From Synechococcus sp. RS9916 (lineage in GTDB: Bacteria > Cyanobacteriota > Cyanobacteriia > PCC-6307 > Cyanobiaceae): DNA of 64,000 bases. The position numbers and the translations under genes are program-made. Shown here one piece after another: positions 46,681-62,709 of this stretch (its first letter is position 1; each line of letters begins with the position of its first letter). The notes beneath the pieces were generated by a model. It was given only the letters and a program-made list of their open reading frames with translations, was not told the DNA's origin and made no database searches. The stretch is taken from contig NZ_DS022299.1 in assembly GCF_000153825.1 (NCBI RefSeq), forward strand, positions 1,452,869 to 1,516,868, read 5' to 3'.

Positions 46681-47421
46681 ATGAAGCAGGTGATCGCGAT
46701 GCATGGTTGGAGCGGCGACAGCCGCTCCTGGGGGCCCTGGGGACGCCACTTCCAAAACCATGGTTGGATCTGGCAAAGCGGTGAACGGGGCTATGGATCA
46801 CTGGAGCCACGCCAACTGCACTGGCAGAAGGACCCCGACCCTGCAGCACGTCGACGTCGCGTCGTGATCGCCCACTCCTTAGGGGCCCATCTGCTCGCAT
46901 CGCCCCTGCTTGCCGAGGCCACCGACGTGGTGCTGCTGGCGAGCTTCAGTCGTTTTGTGCCTCAGGGCAGGGCCGGACGAGCGCTGCAAACCGGCCTCCA
47001 AGGCATGGAACGCTGCATCGGAACCTCCAGGGAAAGCGCCATGTTGCAGACCTTTCTCGAACGAGCTGCAGCGCCCACACCCAACAGCGCTCTGCCATCA
47101 AGCCCCGTCAACGAAGGCCTGAGCGAGACAGGCCGCCAACGCCTGCAGAACGACCTCCAGCTGCTGATGGCCACCACCGCCCTTCCCGACGGTTTTCCTG
47201 CGCGGGCCCGGGTGCTGGTGGTGAACGCGGAGGCTGACGCCATCGTGGTGGCGGAAGCACGCCAGCAGCTCCAGCGTGACCTGGACACCCACCTCGAGGT
47301 CCCCGCAGACCTCTGGGTGCTGAGCGGCTGCGGCCATGCCCTCTTGGCACCAGACCTGCTGATGCGGGTGCGCCACTGGCTGGATGGCGAGGATGCTTCT
47401 ACCCAATCACTCAGCCAATGA
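46681..47421 (+). CDS. bioK: Alpha/beta hydrolase, probable pimeloyl-ACP methyl ester esterase (BioK type)
   Basis: A 246-residue alpha/beta hydrolase. The nucleophile elbow is VIAHSLGAH, the acid is probably in VVNAEADAIV and the His in LSGCGHALL. N-terminal VIAMHGWSGDSRSW has the HGW oxyanion turn. Placement between bioF and bioD fits the cyanobacterial BioK, which frees pimeloyl-ACP from its methyl ester. The bioD start overlaps its stop as ATGA. Confidence 0.8.
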   Translation: MKQVIAMHGWSGDSRSWGPWGRHFQNHGWIWQSGERGYGSLEPRQLHWQKDPDPAARRRRVVIAHSLGAHLLASPLLAEATDVVLLASFSRFVPQGRAGRALQTGLQGMERCIGTSRESAMLQTFLERAAAPTPNSALPSSPVNEGLSETGRQRLQNDLQLLMATTALPDGFPARARVLVVNAEADAIVVAEARQQLQRDLDTHLEVPADLWVLSGCGHALLAPDLLMRVRHWLDGEDASTQSLSQ

Positions 47422-48098
47422 CCTCCGCCCCCCCTGGCGCGGCCCCACTGCAGCTGGTGGTCTGCGGCACCGACACCGATGTGGGCAAGACCGTCGTCAG
47501 CGCGCTGCTGGTGCAGGGCCTGCAGGCCAAGTACTGGAAACCAGTGCAAAGTGGACTGGAGCAAGGAGGCGATCGACAGTGGCTGACCCAATTGCTCCAA
47601 CTTCCCAAACAACGCTGGATTCCTGAGGCCTATGCGTTTCAGGCACCGGTCTCACCCCACTGGGCTGCCGAGCAGGAAAACTGCTGCATCGACCCAGACC
47701 AGTTGAGCCTGCCCTCAACGACAGAGCCGTTGGTGGTTGAAACAGCTGGCGGCGTGATGGTGCCCCTGAGCCGCAACTGGCTACAGATCGAGCAGCTGGA
47801 ACGCTGGCAGCTGCCGATCGTGCTGGTTGGCCGAAGCGGCCTTGGCACGCTCAATCACACCCTGTTGAGCCTCGAAGCCCTACACCGCCGCGGCCTGACC
47901 GTGCTGGGACTCGTCCTCAACGGACCCGCCCATGCCGACAACCCCCGCACCCTCGAACAACTGGGGGGTGTTCCCGTGCTGGCGCAACTACCTCCGCTGA
48001 ATCCCCTCACCGCCGAAAGCCTTGATCAACAGTGGCGGCAGCAGCAACTCGGCCCTAAGTTCGAAGCACTGCATTCCAGCCGGTCCACCTGCCCATGA
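47418..48098 (+). CDS. bioD: Dethiobiotin synthetase
   Basis: ATP-dependent ring closure of diaminopelargonic acid; 226 residues. P-loop VCGTDTDVGKTVVSALL, the KPVQSG substrate motif and VVETAGGVMVPL are family signatures. It follows bioK with a 4-base overlap. In other marine Synechococcus I recall bioC between these genes and bioA after bioD; neither is here. Confidence 0.93.
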   Translation: MTSAPPGAAPLQLVVCGTDTDVGKTVVSALLVQGLQAKYWKPVQSGLEQGGDRQWLTQLLQLPKQRWIPEAYAFQAPVSPHWAAEQENCCIDPDQLSLPSTTEPLVVETAGGVMVPLSRNWLQIEQLERWQLPIVLVGRSGLGTLNHTLLSLEALHRRGLTVLGLVLNGPAHADNPRTLEQLGGVPVLAQLPPLNPLTAESLDQQWRQQQLGPKFEALHSSRSTCP

Positions 48099-48250
48099 GC
48101 CGCCGTCAGACCTGGGCCACCCTCGCCGTCGTCCTTCTTTGTGGTGGCATCTTGGTGCTGTTCACCGACGTGGAAGTGAACCTGGTGCGCTGGTTCAACT
48201 GTGGTCCCCTGTCCACCAGCGGCGAACAACGCAGCGACGTGTGCCGCTGA
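48095..48250 (+). CDS. Small membrane-anchored protein, 51 residues
   Basis: Begins with ATGA overlapping the bioD stop. A basic start (MSRRQTW) is followed by a hydrophobic helix ATLAVVLLCGGILVLFTDV and a short tail with two Cys (WFNCGPLST, SDVCR). It looks like a one-helix membrane protein translated with bioD. No function recognised. Confidence 0.6.
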   Translation: MSRRQTWATLAVVLLCGGILVLFTDVEVNLVRWFNCGPLSTSGEQRSDVCR

Positions 48251-48252
48251 TC

Positions 48253-48585
48253 TCAACCAAGAGGACGGGAGCGCAGCGGACACAATCCCGTCGAAAGAGA
48301 TACCTGACGGGCCGCCATGGTCAGAGGCCATCCCTGACGAAGCTGATCGTGAATCAGCTCGATCTGGGTGGGTGACCAACCCCGGGCTTCCAGCCGGATG
48401 CGAATCGCCGACCAGCCGCCTTCGGCGAACATCTCCATCCCGTGGGTCAGCGCCGTACCAGCGGCAAGAGAGTGATACGGGCTGCGCTGCGCGGGCGAGC
48501 AAAAACGGTTCGACCGTCGGGTCTCTGGATGTGCTCTGGCCACCGGATCCACCGCAACGACATTGTCATGATGGCAACGCTTCAA
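48253..48585 (-). CDS. Conserved-looking protein downstream of DUF3143, 110 residues
   Basis: Not recognised by name. TTG 48585 overlaps the DUF3143 stop as TTGA. The core ALTHGMEMFAEGGWSAIRIRLEARGW, followed by a helical IHDQLRQGWPLTMAARQVS, is well-formed and amphipathic. It is the third gene in the J-domain/DUF3143 chain and stops two bases from the convergent small gene. Confidence 0.65.
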   Translation of the reverse strand: MKRCHHDNVVAVDPVARAHPETRRSNRFCSPAQRSPYHSLAAGTALTHGMEMFAEGGWSAIRIRLEARGWSPTQIELIHDQLRQGWPLTMAARQVSLSTGLCPLRSRPLG

Positions 48586-48848
48586 GGCCCCGCCCGCATC
48601 GCCGCTTCGATATCCAGACGAGACAGGCCGTAGGGGAAGCTGCGCTGAGAGGTCGCTCCATCCTGGAGCCAGATCACCTGAAGGTCCTCCTGATCCAGTC
48701 GGATCTGGGCTGACCAGAGCGGTTGTGACCACTGCCAGAGGCAGGCATCCTGGTCACTGCGCACGGCGCCGAGATCGGCCAGCCAGGTCTCAAGGGCCCG
48801 CAACGAATGCTGGTTCAGGGGCGTCTGGGCGGGCGGCAGGGGGCTCAT
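48582..48848 (-). CDS. DUF3143 protein
   Basis: An 88-residue cyanobacterial protein of the DUF3143 family, with [39 protein letters not shown] and the C-terminal [18 protein letters not shown]. Function unknown. It overlaps the J-domain gene by about 59 bases from ATG 48848; the family core begins ten residues in, so a later start is possible. The constant pairing with a J-domain protein suggests a chaperone-related role. Confidence 0.82.
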   Translation of the reverse strand: MSPLPPAQTPLNQHSLRALETWLADLGAVRSDQDACLWQWSQPLWSAQIRLDQEDLQVIWLQDGATSQRSFPYGLSRLDIEAAMRAGP

Positions 48849-49326
48849 CGCTGCGGGCGCGGTTCAGAGGCTGAGGAGAAGTCTGCTCCGCCACCATCCA
48901 ACTGGGCTGCACCTGAAGTTCCAAGCCCCGGGCCCAGGCACCACCGAGCCCCAGCAGGAGACAAAACGCCAGGGCCAGCACCAAGAGCACCAAAGCCCAC
49001 CACTCGCCGCCGGATAAGGGGCGACGTTCACCCACGTGCCCCCAGCCATCGGAATGACGCTGAGCAACCGGCGAAGGGGTTGGGACAGGTGAAACCTGAT
49101 CCGCTGCAGCCAACCCTGCGTCATAGGCAGCCCTCTGGCGTGGATCCTGCAGCAGGTCATACGCCTCACGCAGCTTCTGGAACTGCCGAGCCGCCTCGGC
49201 TGCAGGCAATGCAGTGGTGTCGGGATGAAGGGCTTTGCTGCGACGACGAAAGGCTTGACGCAGCGTCAACGCATCGGCCTCTGGGGCCACACCAAGACGT
49301 TCGTAGTGGCTCTGTGCGCTGCTCAA
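48790..49326 (-). CDS. J-domain (DnaJ-like) membrane protein
   Basis: A 178-residue protein. The N-terminal J domain (about 6-70) has the essential HPD ([10 protein letters not shown]) and ends [13 protein letters not shown] hydrophobic helix at about 108-130 ([21 protein letters not shown]) anchors it to a membrane, followed by a short Pro-rich tail. It would recruit a DnaK to a membrane site. It starts divergently from rsmG, 74 bases apart. Confidence 0.88.
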   Translation of the reverse strand: MSSAQSHYERLGVAPEADALTLRQAFRRRSKALHPDTTALPAAEAARQFQKLREAYDLLQDPRQRAAYDAGLAAADQVSPVPTPSPVAQRHSDGWGHVGERRPLSGGEWWALVLLVLALAFCLLLGLGGAWARGLELQVQPSWMVAEQTSPQPLNRARSDEPPAARPDAPEPAFVAGP

Positions 49327-49400
49327 ACGTCGAAGGGCCAGGCCCGCTTGGATCCGGTGGGCGAGGCGTCATCCTAGGAAGAACTGAGCTGCCGGCTGCC

Positions 49401-50153
49401 ATGCCGACCCCGCCCACCTACAGCGTTCCAGGTCCGGCCCTCTGGGAGGCCCTGGGCTGGACGCCGTCTGCGGAGCAGCGACATCAGTTCGAAGCACTGC
49501 AGCAGGAACTGCTGCGCTGGAACGCACGCGTCAATCTCACCCGACTGCTGGAACGGGAGGACTTCTGGATCGCACAGATCCTCGACAGCCTCTGGCCCCT
49601 GCAGGACGAATTGCGAACCCCGAACGCACCGCGACGATGCATTGATGTGGGCACCGGTGGCGGTTTCCCGGGTCTGGCCGTCGCCATCGCCTTGCCGGGA
49701 GCCCAGCTCACGCTGGTCGATTCAGTCGGGCGCAAAACCGCAGCCGTGCTGGCGATGGCCGAGGCCATCGGCCTCAAGGAACGGGTCCGCATCCGCACCG
49801 AACGGGTGGAACTCACCGGCCGTGACCGCGGCTGTCGGGGCCAGTTCGATCTCGCCATGGCACGGGCTGTTGCCGCCGCTCCCGTGGTGGCCGAATACCT
49901 GGTCCCCCTGCTGCAACCCCAGGGTGAGGCGCTTCTGTATCGGGGCCGCTGGGATCAAACCGACCAACGCGAGCTCGAGCAGGCCTTGCTGGCACTCAAA
50001 GCCAGAATTCGATTCCAGGAAGGACGCGAACTCCCCGCCGGAAAAGGGATGCGCCATCAGTTCCGGTTGCAGCCCACAGCTCCCTGCCCCAAGGCCTACC
50101 CACGGGCCATTGGCCTGCCGGCGAAACTGCCACTGGGTTCAACACCTAGTTAG
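49401..50153 (+). CDS. rsmG: 16S rRNA (guanine527-N7)-methyltransferase
   Basis: Methylates G527 of 16S rRNA; 250 residues from ATG 49401. Motif [22 protein letters not shown] is the RsmG signature, with [14 protein letters not shown] as motif II. The frame is open much further upstream, antisense to the J-domain gene, but that part is a shadow. It converges on the aldo/keto reductase. Confidence 0.95.
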   Translation: MPTPPTYSVPGPALWEALGWTPSAEQRHQFEALQQELLRWNARVNLTRLLEREDFWIAQILDSLWPLQDELRTPNAPRRCIDVGTGGGFPGLAVAIALPGAQLTLVDSVGRKTAAVLAMAEAIGLKERVRIRTERVELTGRDRGCRGQFDLAMARAVAAAPVVAEYLVPLLQPQGEALLYRGRWDQTDQRELEQALLALKARIRFQEGRELPAGKGMRHQFRLQPTAPCPKAYPRAIGLPAKLPLGSTPS

Positions 50154-50171
50154 ACCGTTTGTGATCGTTGA

Positions 50172-51395
50172 TCAGGTGCTCGACAGCCGTTTCTGCGTCG
50201 CGCCTCCCACCCGCTTGCGCAAGCCCCGCAAAAGCTCAGGGATCTGATCACTCCAAGGACTCTCGCCCAGCACGGTCTGCAGATTCGCCTCGCTGACCGC
50301 ATGGTCGAGGGCATCGGCATTCGCACCCGGGAACCAATGGGACCCCTGACCCAGCAACCCATAACGGGCACGGGCATATCCCTCTAAGCCCCAGGCCTCC
50401 ACCAGACCATGCAGCCACAGCAGCACCGGTAAATTGATCTGCCCGGGTGTTTGATCCCAGTCGGGAAGCCCCTGACGCCAGGTGTCACACCAGGCCTCCC
50501 CCAGAGACGAACGCGCCGCAGCCTCCAGCCGCGCTGCAATCGGTGCAATCAGCTCCTGTGCATGCTCCAGATGGGTGAGCGCATCCAGATGAAGGTCAAG
50601 ATCGCCCGGACGGGCGGCACCAACGCTGATGGTGTGGACGCGGGGATCACTGAGACAGAACAGATCGTTGAAGACGATCGGATGCAGGGGCTTGCACAGC
50701 TCGGACAATCGAGCCGAAGGCGTGTGCAGGTGCCCGCCTTTATCAGTGGGACTAATGATGAACACGCCCATGTCGTGACGGGTTGCCGCCGTCAGAGCAG
50801 GGTCGTTGTCTTGACGGATGAAGTACCAATGCAGGTTGACGAAATCGAAGGCATCGGTGGCAATCGCCGCAAGGATGAGCTCCGTGGGGCCATGGGTGGA
50901 AAAGCCGACATGGCCGATACGGCCCTGCTGCTGCCAGCGACGCACCACATCCAGACACCCGCCTGCCCGCACCGTCCAGTCAAGATGTTCAGGCAGGTTG
51001 ATGCCATGAATCGCCAGCAGATCGAGCCTTAATCCGCCGAGGCGTTCCACGCTGAGCTCCAGTTCCTGCTCAAAGAGCGCGGGATCGTCCTTGGGCGGCA
51101 CCTTGGTTTGCAAAATCCTTTGCGGATCAGGCACATCAGGCAAAGCCCAACCGATCTGACGCTCGGAACTGCCGTAGTGGCGAGCTGTTTCCAGATGATG
51201 GAAACCGCAGGACACAGCCCGCTTCAAGGTTTCAGCAACTGTCTGCTGAGAACTGGTGGTGATGTCTGCAGCGGGAAGATCGGTCCAGCTCTGCTGAAAA
51301 CGCATGCCGCCCAGCGACAGCACCGGCATGGACAGCTCGGTGCGCCCGAAGCGACGGGTCGGCAAGGCCGAAGGCATGGATAAAGACGACATCAC
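50172..51395 (-). CDS. Aldo/keto reductase family protein
   Basis: A 407-residue NADPH-type oxidoreductase, longer than the usual ~300-330. The barrel starts with RRFGRTELSMPVLSLGGMRFQQ. The catalytic set appears as Glu (FHHLETARHYGSSE, in place of the usual Asp), Tyr, Lys (ILQTKVPP) and His (LLAIHGIN). The ~90-residue C-terminal extension has no clear iron-sulfur motif. It overlaps the ferredoxin stop as ATGA, so electron transfer between the two is plausible. Confidence 0.82.
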   Translation of the reverse strand: MMSSLSMPSALPTRRFGRTELSMPVLSLGGMRFQQSWTDLPAADITTSSQQTVAETLKRAVSCGFHHLETARHYGSSERQIGWALPDVPDPQRILQTKVPPKDDPALFEQELELSVERLGGLRLDLLAIHGINLPEHLDWTVRAGGCLDVVRRWQQQGRIGHVGFSTHGPTELILAAIATDAFDFVNLHWYFIRQDNDPALTAATRHDMGVFIISPTDKGGHLHTPSARLSELCKPLHPIVFNDLFCLSDPRVHTISVGAARPGDLDLHLDALTHLEHAQELIAPIAARLEAAARSSLGEAWCDTWRQGLPDWDQTPGQINLPVLLWLHGLVEAWGLEGYARARYGLLGQGSHWFPGANADALDHAVSEANLQTVLGESPWSDQIPELLRGLRKRVGGATQKRLSST

Positions 51396-51790
51396 GGTCG
51401 ACTTCGCGGGAGCTGACGGCGGGGACGCGCTGGTGAAGGGAGGCCCAATGGCAACAGCTCCATGCCTTCCAGGCGCACCCTCAAGCCCTCGAGCTCTTCG
51501 AAATCGACCCAGTGGATGCAGTCCACGGGACAGGTATCAATGGCCTCCTGAATGCAGGCACTGCTATCTCCGTCTTGGCGGAGTGCGCGCGATCGGCCCA
51601 GTGTGGGCTCGATCGCGAAAGTGTTGCAGGCCACGTGGGCGCAATAGCGGCATCCAATACAGACCGCTTCATCGACCCAAACAGCTTTTTCGCGCAACTC
51701 ACCACCAAGCACAGGCTCATGGCCTGTGCGCTGGTCAGCCGCCTCAGGTGATGCCTGGTACGCCGCCGAAGGATCGAATGAGAGCGACAC
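51392..51790 (-). CDS. 4Fe-4S ferredoxin-like protein
   Basis: A 132-residue protein with a bacterial-type cluster motif: Cys44, Cys47 and Cys50 (CIGCRYC), with Cys87 (DTCPVDCIHWV) as the probable fourth ligand. Three more Cys (55, 79, 91) are present and do not make a clean second motif, so one [4Fe-4S] cluster is most likely. It lies between Ycf35 and the aldo/keto reductase in one operon. Similar ferredoxins occur in cyanobacteria and plastids. Confidence 0.85.
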   Translation of the reverse strand: MSLSFDPSAAYQASPEAADQRTGHEPVLGGELREKAVWVDEAVCIGCRYCAHVACNTFAIEPTLGRSRALRQDGDSSACIQEAIDTCPVDCIHWVDFEELEGLRVRLEGMELLPLGLPSPARPRRQLPRSRP

Positions 51791-51808
51791 GCTACGAACG
51801 CTCGTTGA

Positions 51809-52201
51809 TCAGGCGTCCCAGCGGGTCACGACCAGCTCAATCGAACCGTCTTGACAGTTGCGCTGCTCAGCGACTTCAAACCCTTCCTGAGCACTGGCCG
51901 CGAGAACGGTGTTGAAGGCATAGCGCTGCGTGAGCTTGGAGAGAAAGCGCTCAATCGGCACCTGCTGCTTCCAGAGGTCCAGATCGGTCACCAGCTCGTA
52001 AGCACCAGATTCGGCATTCCAGCGGAATCCGAGATCACCACCCTGGTCCATGGTCACAGCCAACTCGGCTTCAACCGTCTGACCGCGATAACCCCGCACC
52101 TGACGCGCGCCCTCCTCAGGGGAGTAACCCAGATCACGCAGAGCAGCAACCAAAGGCTCCCGTTGGCGCAACTCGGTTTTGACAGTGCTGAAGTGGGACA
52201 T
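51809..52201 (-). CDS. ycf35: Ycf35 / DUF1257 protein
   Basis: A 130-residue protein of the Ycf35 family conserved in cyanobacteria and red-lineage plastids. MSHFSTVKTELRQREPLVAAL and the end of the form FEVAEQRNCQDGSIELVV are typical. Function is not established. Its start overlaps DUF2997 by one base and it precedes the ferredoxin by 18 bases, suggesting one transcript. Confidence 0.9.
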   Translation of the reverse strand: MSHFSTVKTELRQREPLVAALRDLGYSPEEGARQVRGYRGQTVEAELAVTMDQGGDLGFRWNAESGAYELVTDLDLWKQQVPIERFLSKLTQRYAFNTVLAASAQEGFEVAEQRNCQDGSIELVVTRWDA

Positions 52202-52404
52202 CAGTGTTGTTCAACGGACAAGGGCTGGGACTGTTCAGTCCGCGTGCTGTAGGCCTCAGATGTGGCCTCTCTCCGTTCGACGGAACCCAGAGTGGTCTCC
52301 AGTCGTTCAGTGAGACCCAGACACGCATCTCCTTCAATGCCTTCGACCCGTTCCTCGACGCGGCCGTCAGGAAGGATCCGGAAGCGGAGTGTGCGTTGGG
52401 GCAT
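52201..52404 (-). CDS. DUF2997 protein
   Basis: A 67-residue protein beginning MPQRTLRFRILPDGRVEERVEG, the DUF2997 hallmark. It is regularly found next to Ycf35. An in-frame ATG three codons earlier (52413) is an alternative start. It is the first gene of the DUF2997-ycf35-ferredoxin-reductase operon. Confidence 0.82.
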   Translation of the reverse strand: MPQRTLRFRILPDGRVEERVEGIEGDACLGLTERLETTLGSVERREATSEAYSTRTEQSQPLSVEQH

Positions 52405-52508
52405 GCACCTCAACCAGGAATGGAGAAATGCTAAGCAACCCAGGGCGTCAGTGACGGCCAGCTGTTACAGCACACCAACAGAAGAGGGGCCGGAGCGAAG
52501 GGCAGAGA

Positions 52509-53318
52509 TCAGCCCAGCAATCCCTCATCCACAAGGGTCTGAACCCGCTCGAGCAATTCAGGGTTCTCAAGCTGCTCAAGAGCGGTGCGCGCCTCGTCCC
52601 GCACTGAAGGCTCCTGATCGTGCACCAGCGCATTGACAAAGGCTTCCACCACCTCATCACGACGAGGATCCACCAATTGGTCGATCAGCCGACCCAGAGA
52701 CCAAATGCAGTTGCTGCGCACCACCGGTTCGCTGTCGATCGCGAGACTCGTGAGGAGCTGACCAGCCGCCAGATCAGCTTTGGCGGGCGACGTGACACCC
52801 GCTTCAGCCAGAGACACAGAAGCCCAAAGCCGAACAGCAGCGATATCGGCCTGCAGAGCCCGCACCAGCGGGGTCAAGACAGGTCCGTCAGCGTGATTCC
52901 CCAAGCTCCAGGCCACTGCCTTGCGCACATAGCCATTGGCATCGAGTTGAAGCAATTTGAGCAGTGGCTCAACAGCAGCGGGCGATGGATTCCGACCCAG
53001 TGCATAAACAGCACTCATCCGAACGATCGGACAGGTCTCCTGGAGCAAGGGCAGCAACAGCGGAACTGCACGCGGGTCACGATGCTCACAAAAAACCCTC
53101 AAACCCTGAAGCCTGTGCTCAGGCCCACTCTTCAACCATTCGAGACCGGCATCACAATCCCGTGCTGCCTGGAGCGTCTCATCAGCGTTTTCATCGCATG
53201 AGATCTCGTCGAGCGGGTCAACAAGTTGTTCTGCCTCCAGCTCTTTTTCAAGCACATCAGGATCGATGGCCAAGTTGGCCAACTCCTGGTCGCTTAGCTG
53301 GTTCTCGTGATCGCTCAT
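52509..53318 (-). CDS. HEAT-repeat protein
   Basis: A 269-residue protein. An acidic N-terminal region (about 1-55) precedes at least five HEAT-like repeats (LRVFCEHRDPRAVPLLLPLL, VRMSAVYALGRNPSPAAVEPL, VRKAVAWSLGNHADGPVLTPL and later copies). Cyanobacterial proteins of this type include phycobilisome lyase-like and assembly factors, but nothing here shows which partner it binds. ATG 53318 is preferred to the upstream 53429. Confidence 0.85.
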   Translation of the reverse strand: MSDHENQLSDQELANLAIDPDVLEKELEAEQLVDPLDEISCDENADETLQAARDCDAGLEWLKSGPEHRLQGLRVFCEHRDPRAVPLLLPLLQETCPIVRMSAVYALGRNPSPAAVEPLLKLLQLDANGYVRKAVAWSLGNHADGPVLTPLVRALQADIAAVRLWASVSLAEAGVTSPAKADLAAGQLLTSLAIDSEPVVRSNCIWSLGRLIDQLVDPRRDEVVEAFVNALVHDQEPSVRDEARTALEQLENPELLERVQTLVDEGLLG

Positions 53319-53352
53319 GGTGCTGATCGTAGAGGGAGTGGCATCAACGGGA

Positions 53353-53478
53353 TCAGCCGACGGGAGCAGGAGCCAACATGTCGCCCGGAAGCCAGATCCG
53401 GGCACTGACCGCCACCAGCGCCAGGGCAAACAACAGCACGATCAGTGCCGGCAGAAGGGTGGAACGGAAGAACTGCAC
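53353..53478 (-). CDS. One-helix membrane protein, 41 residues
   Basis: GTG 53478 starts FFRSTLLPALIVLLFALALV followed by AVSARIWLPGDMLAPAPVG and stop. A single transmembrane helix with a short polar tail. It lies between the symporter and the HEAT protein on the same strand. I think I recognise it as a conserved small picocyanobacterial protein, but cannot confirm this. Confidence 0.55.
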   Translation of the reverse strand: MQFFRSTLLPALIVLLFALALVAVSARIWLPGDMLAPAPVG

Positions 53479-53530
53479 GTCAACAATGCTTTGGCAACCA
53501 TTGTGAAGCCTGCTGCTCCGGCCAGTCTGC

Positions 53531-55297
53531 TCAGTTGGATCCAAAACGAAGGCCATAGGAGCGCAGCAGGGGTAACCCGCAGAGCACCGCCACCACCAGA
53601 CCAAGCCAACCGATCCGCGATTGATGCAGAAGGAAGGCACCCGATCCCAGCAGACCCCCGAACAGCACCGCACTGCTGAGCAGAAAGCGACGGATCAATT
53701 CACTGAGTGGATCCACCATCTCAACCCCGAAGCGCTCACGCCAACGACGCCAACCAGGGCCTGGCGGCTGCACCTGACGCACAAACGTCTCCATCACCGC
53801 TTCCGATTCCGGCGGCGTGATCAGCATGACCACAATCCAAACCACGGCCGTGATGCCCGTGGTGACCATCAAACGCATGCCGTAGTCAGGAATCACCAAC
53901 AACGGCACCACGGAGGTACAAAGGCCAACCACAAAACCACAGACCATGGCCGTCAGTTCGGCGGCTGCATTGATGCGCCACCAGAACCAACGCAACACGA
54001 GCACCACCCCGGGACCCGTACCAATGGCAATCACCAGACGGAACACCGTGCCGATGCTGTCACTGATCAATGCCGTGATCACCCCCAATACCAGCAGGAG
54101 AACACTGGTGAGCTGACCGACCAGCAGCAGCTCGGTCTGGCTGGCCTTGGGTCGCAGAAAACGCTGATACAAGTCATGGGTGAGGTAACTGGCTCCCCAG
54201 TTCACTGCCGTACTCACAGTGCTCATGAAGGCCGCCACCAGCGACACCACCACCAGGCCCAGCACCACCGGCGGCAGATAGTTCACGGCCAGGGTGGGAT
54301 AACTGAGTTCCCAATCACCCTGGGCCGGTAGCAACACCAAAGCCGCAAGAGCCACCAAGACCCACAGCCAGCTGCGCAAGAGGTAGTTGACACCCAAAAA
54401 CACCCAGCCAGCCAGCTGAGCTTGCCGCTCATCCCGCGTGGCCAGCATGCGCTGAATGAACTCACCACCCCCGTCGCTGCGGCGAAAGCTCCACCACTGC
54501 ACGCTGAGGTAAGCCAGGAATGTGGCAGCACTGATCCCAGCTCCGCCGATCCACTCGAAACCACTGTCATTCCAGTGCCAAGGCACCAGAGCCAAGAGCT
54601 CCGGCCGGCCCAGATCCTCAAGCTGATTGAGCATGGCGTTCATGCCACCGGCGGCATGAACGGCAGCCCAGGCCACTGCAATTGCCCCCAGCAGCGCCAG
54701 TACCAACTGCACAAAATCGGTGACCACAACCGCCCAGAGGCCACCCGCCACGGTGTAGATCAACACGAGCAAAGCCACCACTGCCAACAGAGCCACCGTG
54801 TCGGGCAAGCCAGCCAACGAGGCCATGGGCTGATTCGACACGATGCCCAGGGCTTCCACCACCTTGCGCATGGCCAGAAAGGCATAACCAATGCCAATGC
54901 AGTTCACCGGCAGGGCCAGCAAAAAGGCCTTGATCCCCCGCAGCCAGGCCGCCGGTGCACCGCCGTAGCGCAGTTCCGTGAAGGCCGCGTCGGTCATCAC
55001 GCCACTGCGACGCCAGAGGGGTGCAAACACCACCGCCATCGCCACGTGGGCAAGGCCAAAACTCCACCATTCCCAGTTACCGGCAAGACCGCGGGTCCCC
55101 ACCAGCCCGGCCACGTACAACGGCGTATCGATCGAGAAGGTGGTGGCCGCCATCGAGGCACCGGCCAGCCATCCGCTGAGGCTGCGCCCGGCGACGAAGT
55201 AATCGTCTTCGCTGCGGTTCCGACGTGCCAACCACAACCCCAACACCAGCGTGCCGGCCATGTAGAGCACAAGAATCAGCCAATCAACGCCGGTCAT
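53531..55297 (-). CDS. Sodium:solute symporter family protein
   Basis: A 588-residue transporter with about 13-14 hydrophobic helices. The opening WLILVLYMAGTLVLGLWLARRN, then EDDYFVAGRSLSGWLAGASMAATTFSIDTPLYVAG, is the SSS-family signature. The helix 5-8 region (VNCIGIGYAFLAM, YTVAGGLWAVVVTDFVQ) is intact. Substrate is not evident; relatives carry sugars, proline or carboxylates. It stands 41 bases from rlmN on the same strand. Confidence 0.88.
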   Translation of the reverse strand: MTGVDWLILVLYMAGTLVLGLWLARRNRSEDDYFVAGRSLSGWLAGASMAATTFSIDTPLYVAGLVGTRGLAGNWEWWSFGLAHVAMAVVFAPLWRRSGVMTDAAFTELRYGGAPAAWLRGIKAFLLALPVNCIGIGYAFLAMRKVVEALGIVSNQPMASLAGLPDTVALLAVVALLVLIYTVAGGLWAVVVTDFVQLVLALLGAIAVAWAAVHAAGGMNAMLNQLEDLGRPELLALVPWHWNDSGFEWIGGAGISAATFLAYLSVQWWSFRRSDGGGEFIQRMLATRDERQAQLAGWVFLGVNYLLRSWLWVLVALAALVLLPAQGDWELSYPTLAVNYLPPVVLGLVVVSLVAAFMSTVSTAVNWGASYLTHDLYQRFLRPKASQTELLLVGQLTSVLLLVLGVITALISDSIGTVFRLVIAIGTGPGVVLVLRWFWWRINAAAELTAMVCGFVVGLCTSVVPLLVIPDYGMRLMVTTGITAVVWIVVMLITPPESEAVMETFVRQVQPPGPGWRRWRERFGVEMVDPLSELIRRFLLSSAVLFGGLLGSGAFLLHQSRIGWLGLVVAVLCGLPLLRSYGLRFGSN

Positions 55298-55337
55298 GGC
55301 CCATCGCAGATGGGCGCAGTCTCCCTTAGTTCAACCG

Positions 55338-60744
<5,407 letters not shown>

Positions 60745-60755
60745 TCAATCAGGCG

Positions 60756-62660
<1,905 letters not shown>

Positions 62661-62709
62661 TGACGGTTAGGGAAGGAAGAGAGGGTTATTCGGTTCGTTC
62701 GTTGATCCG

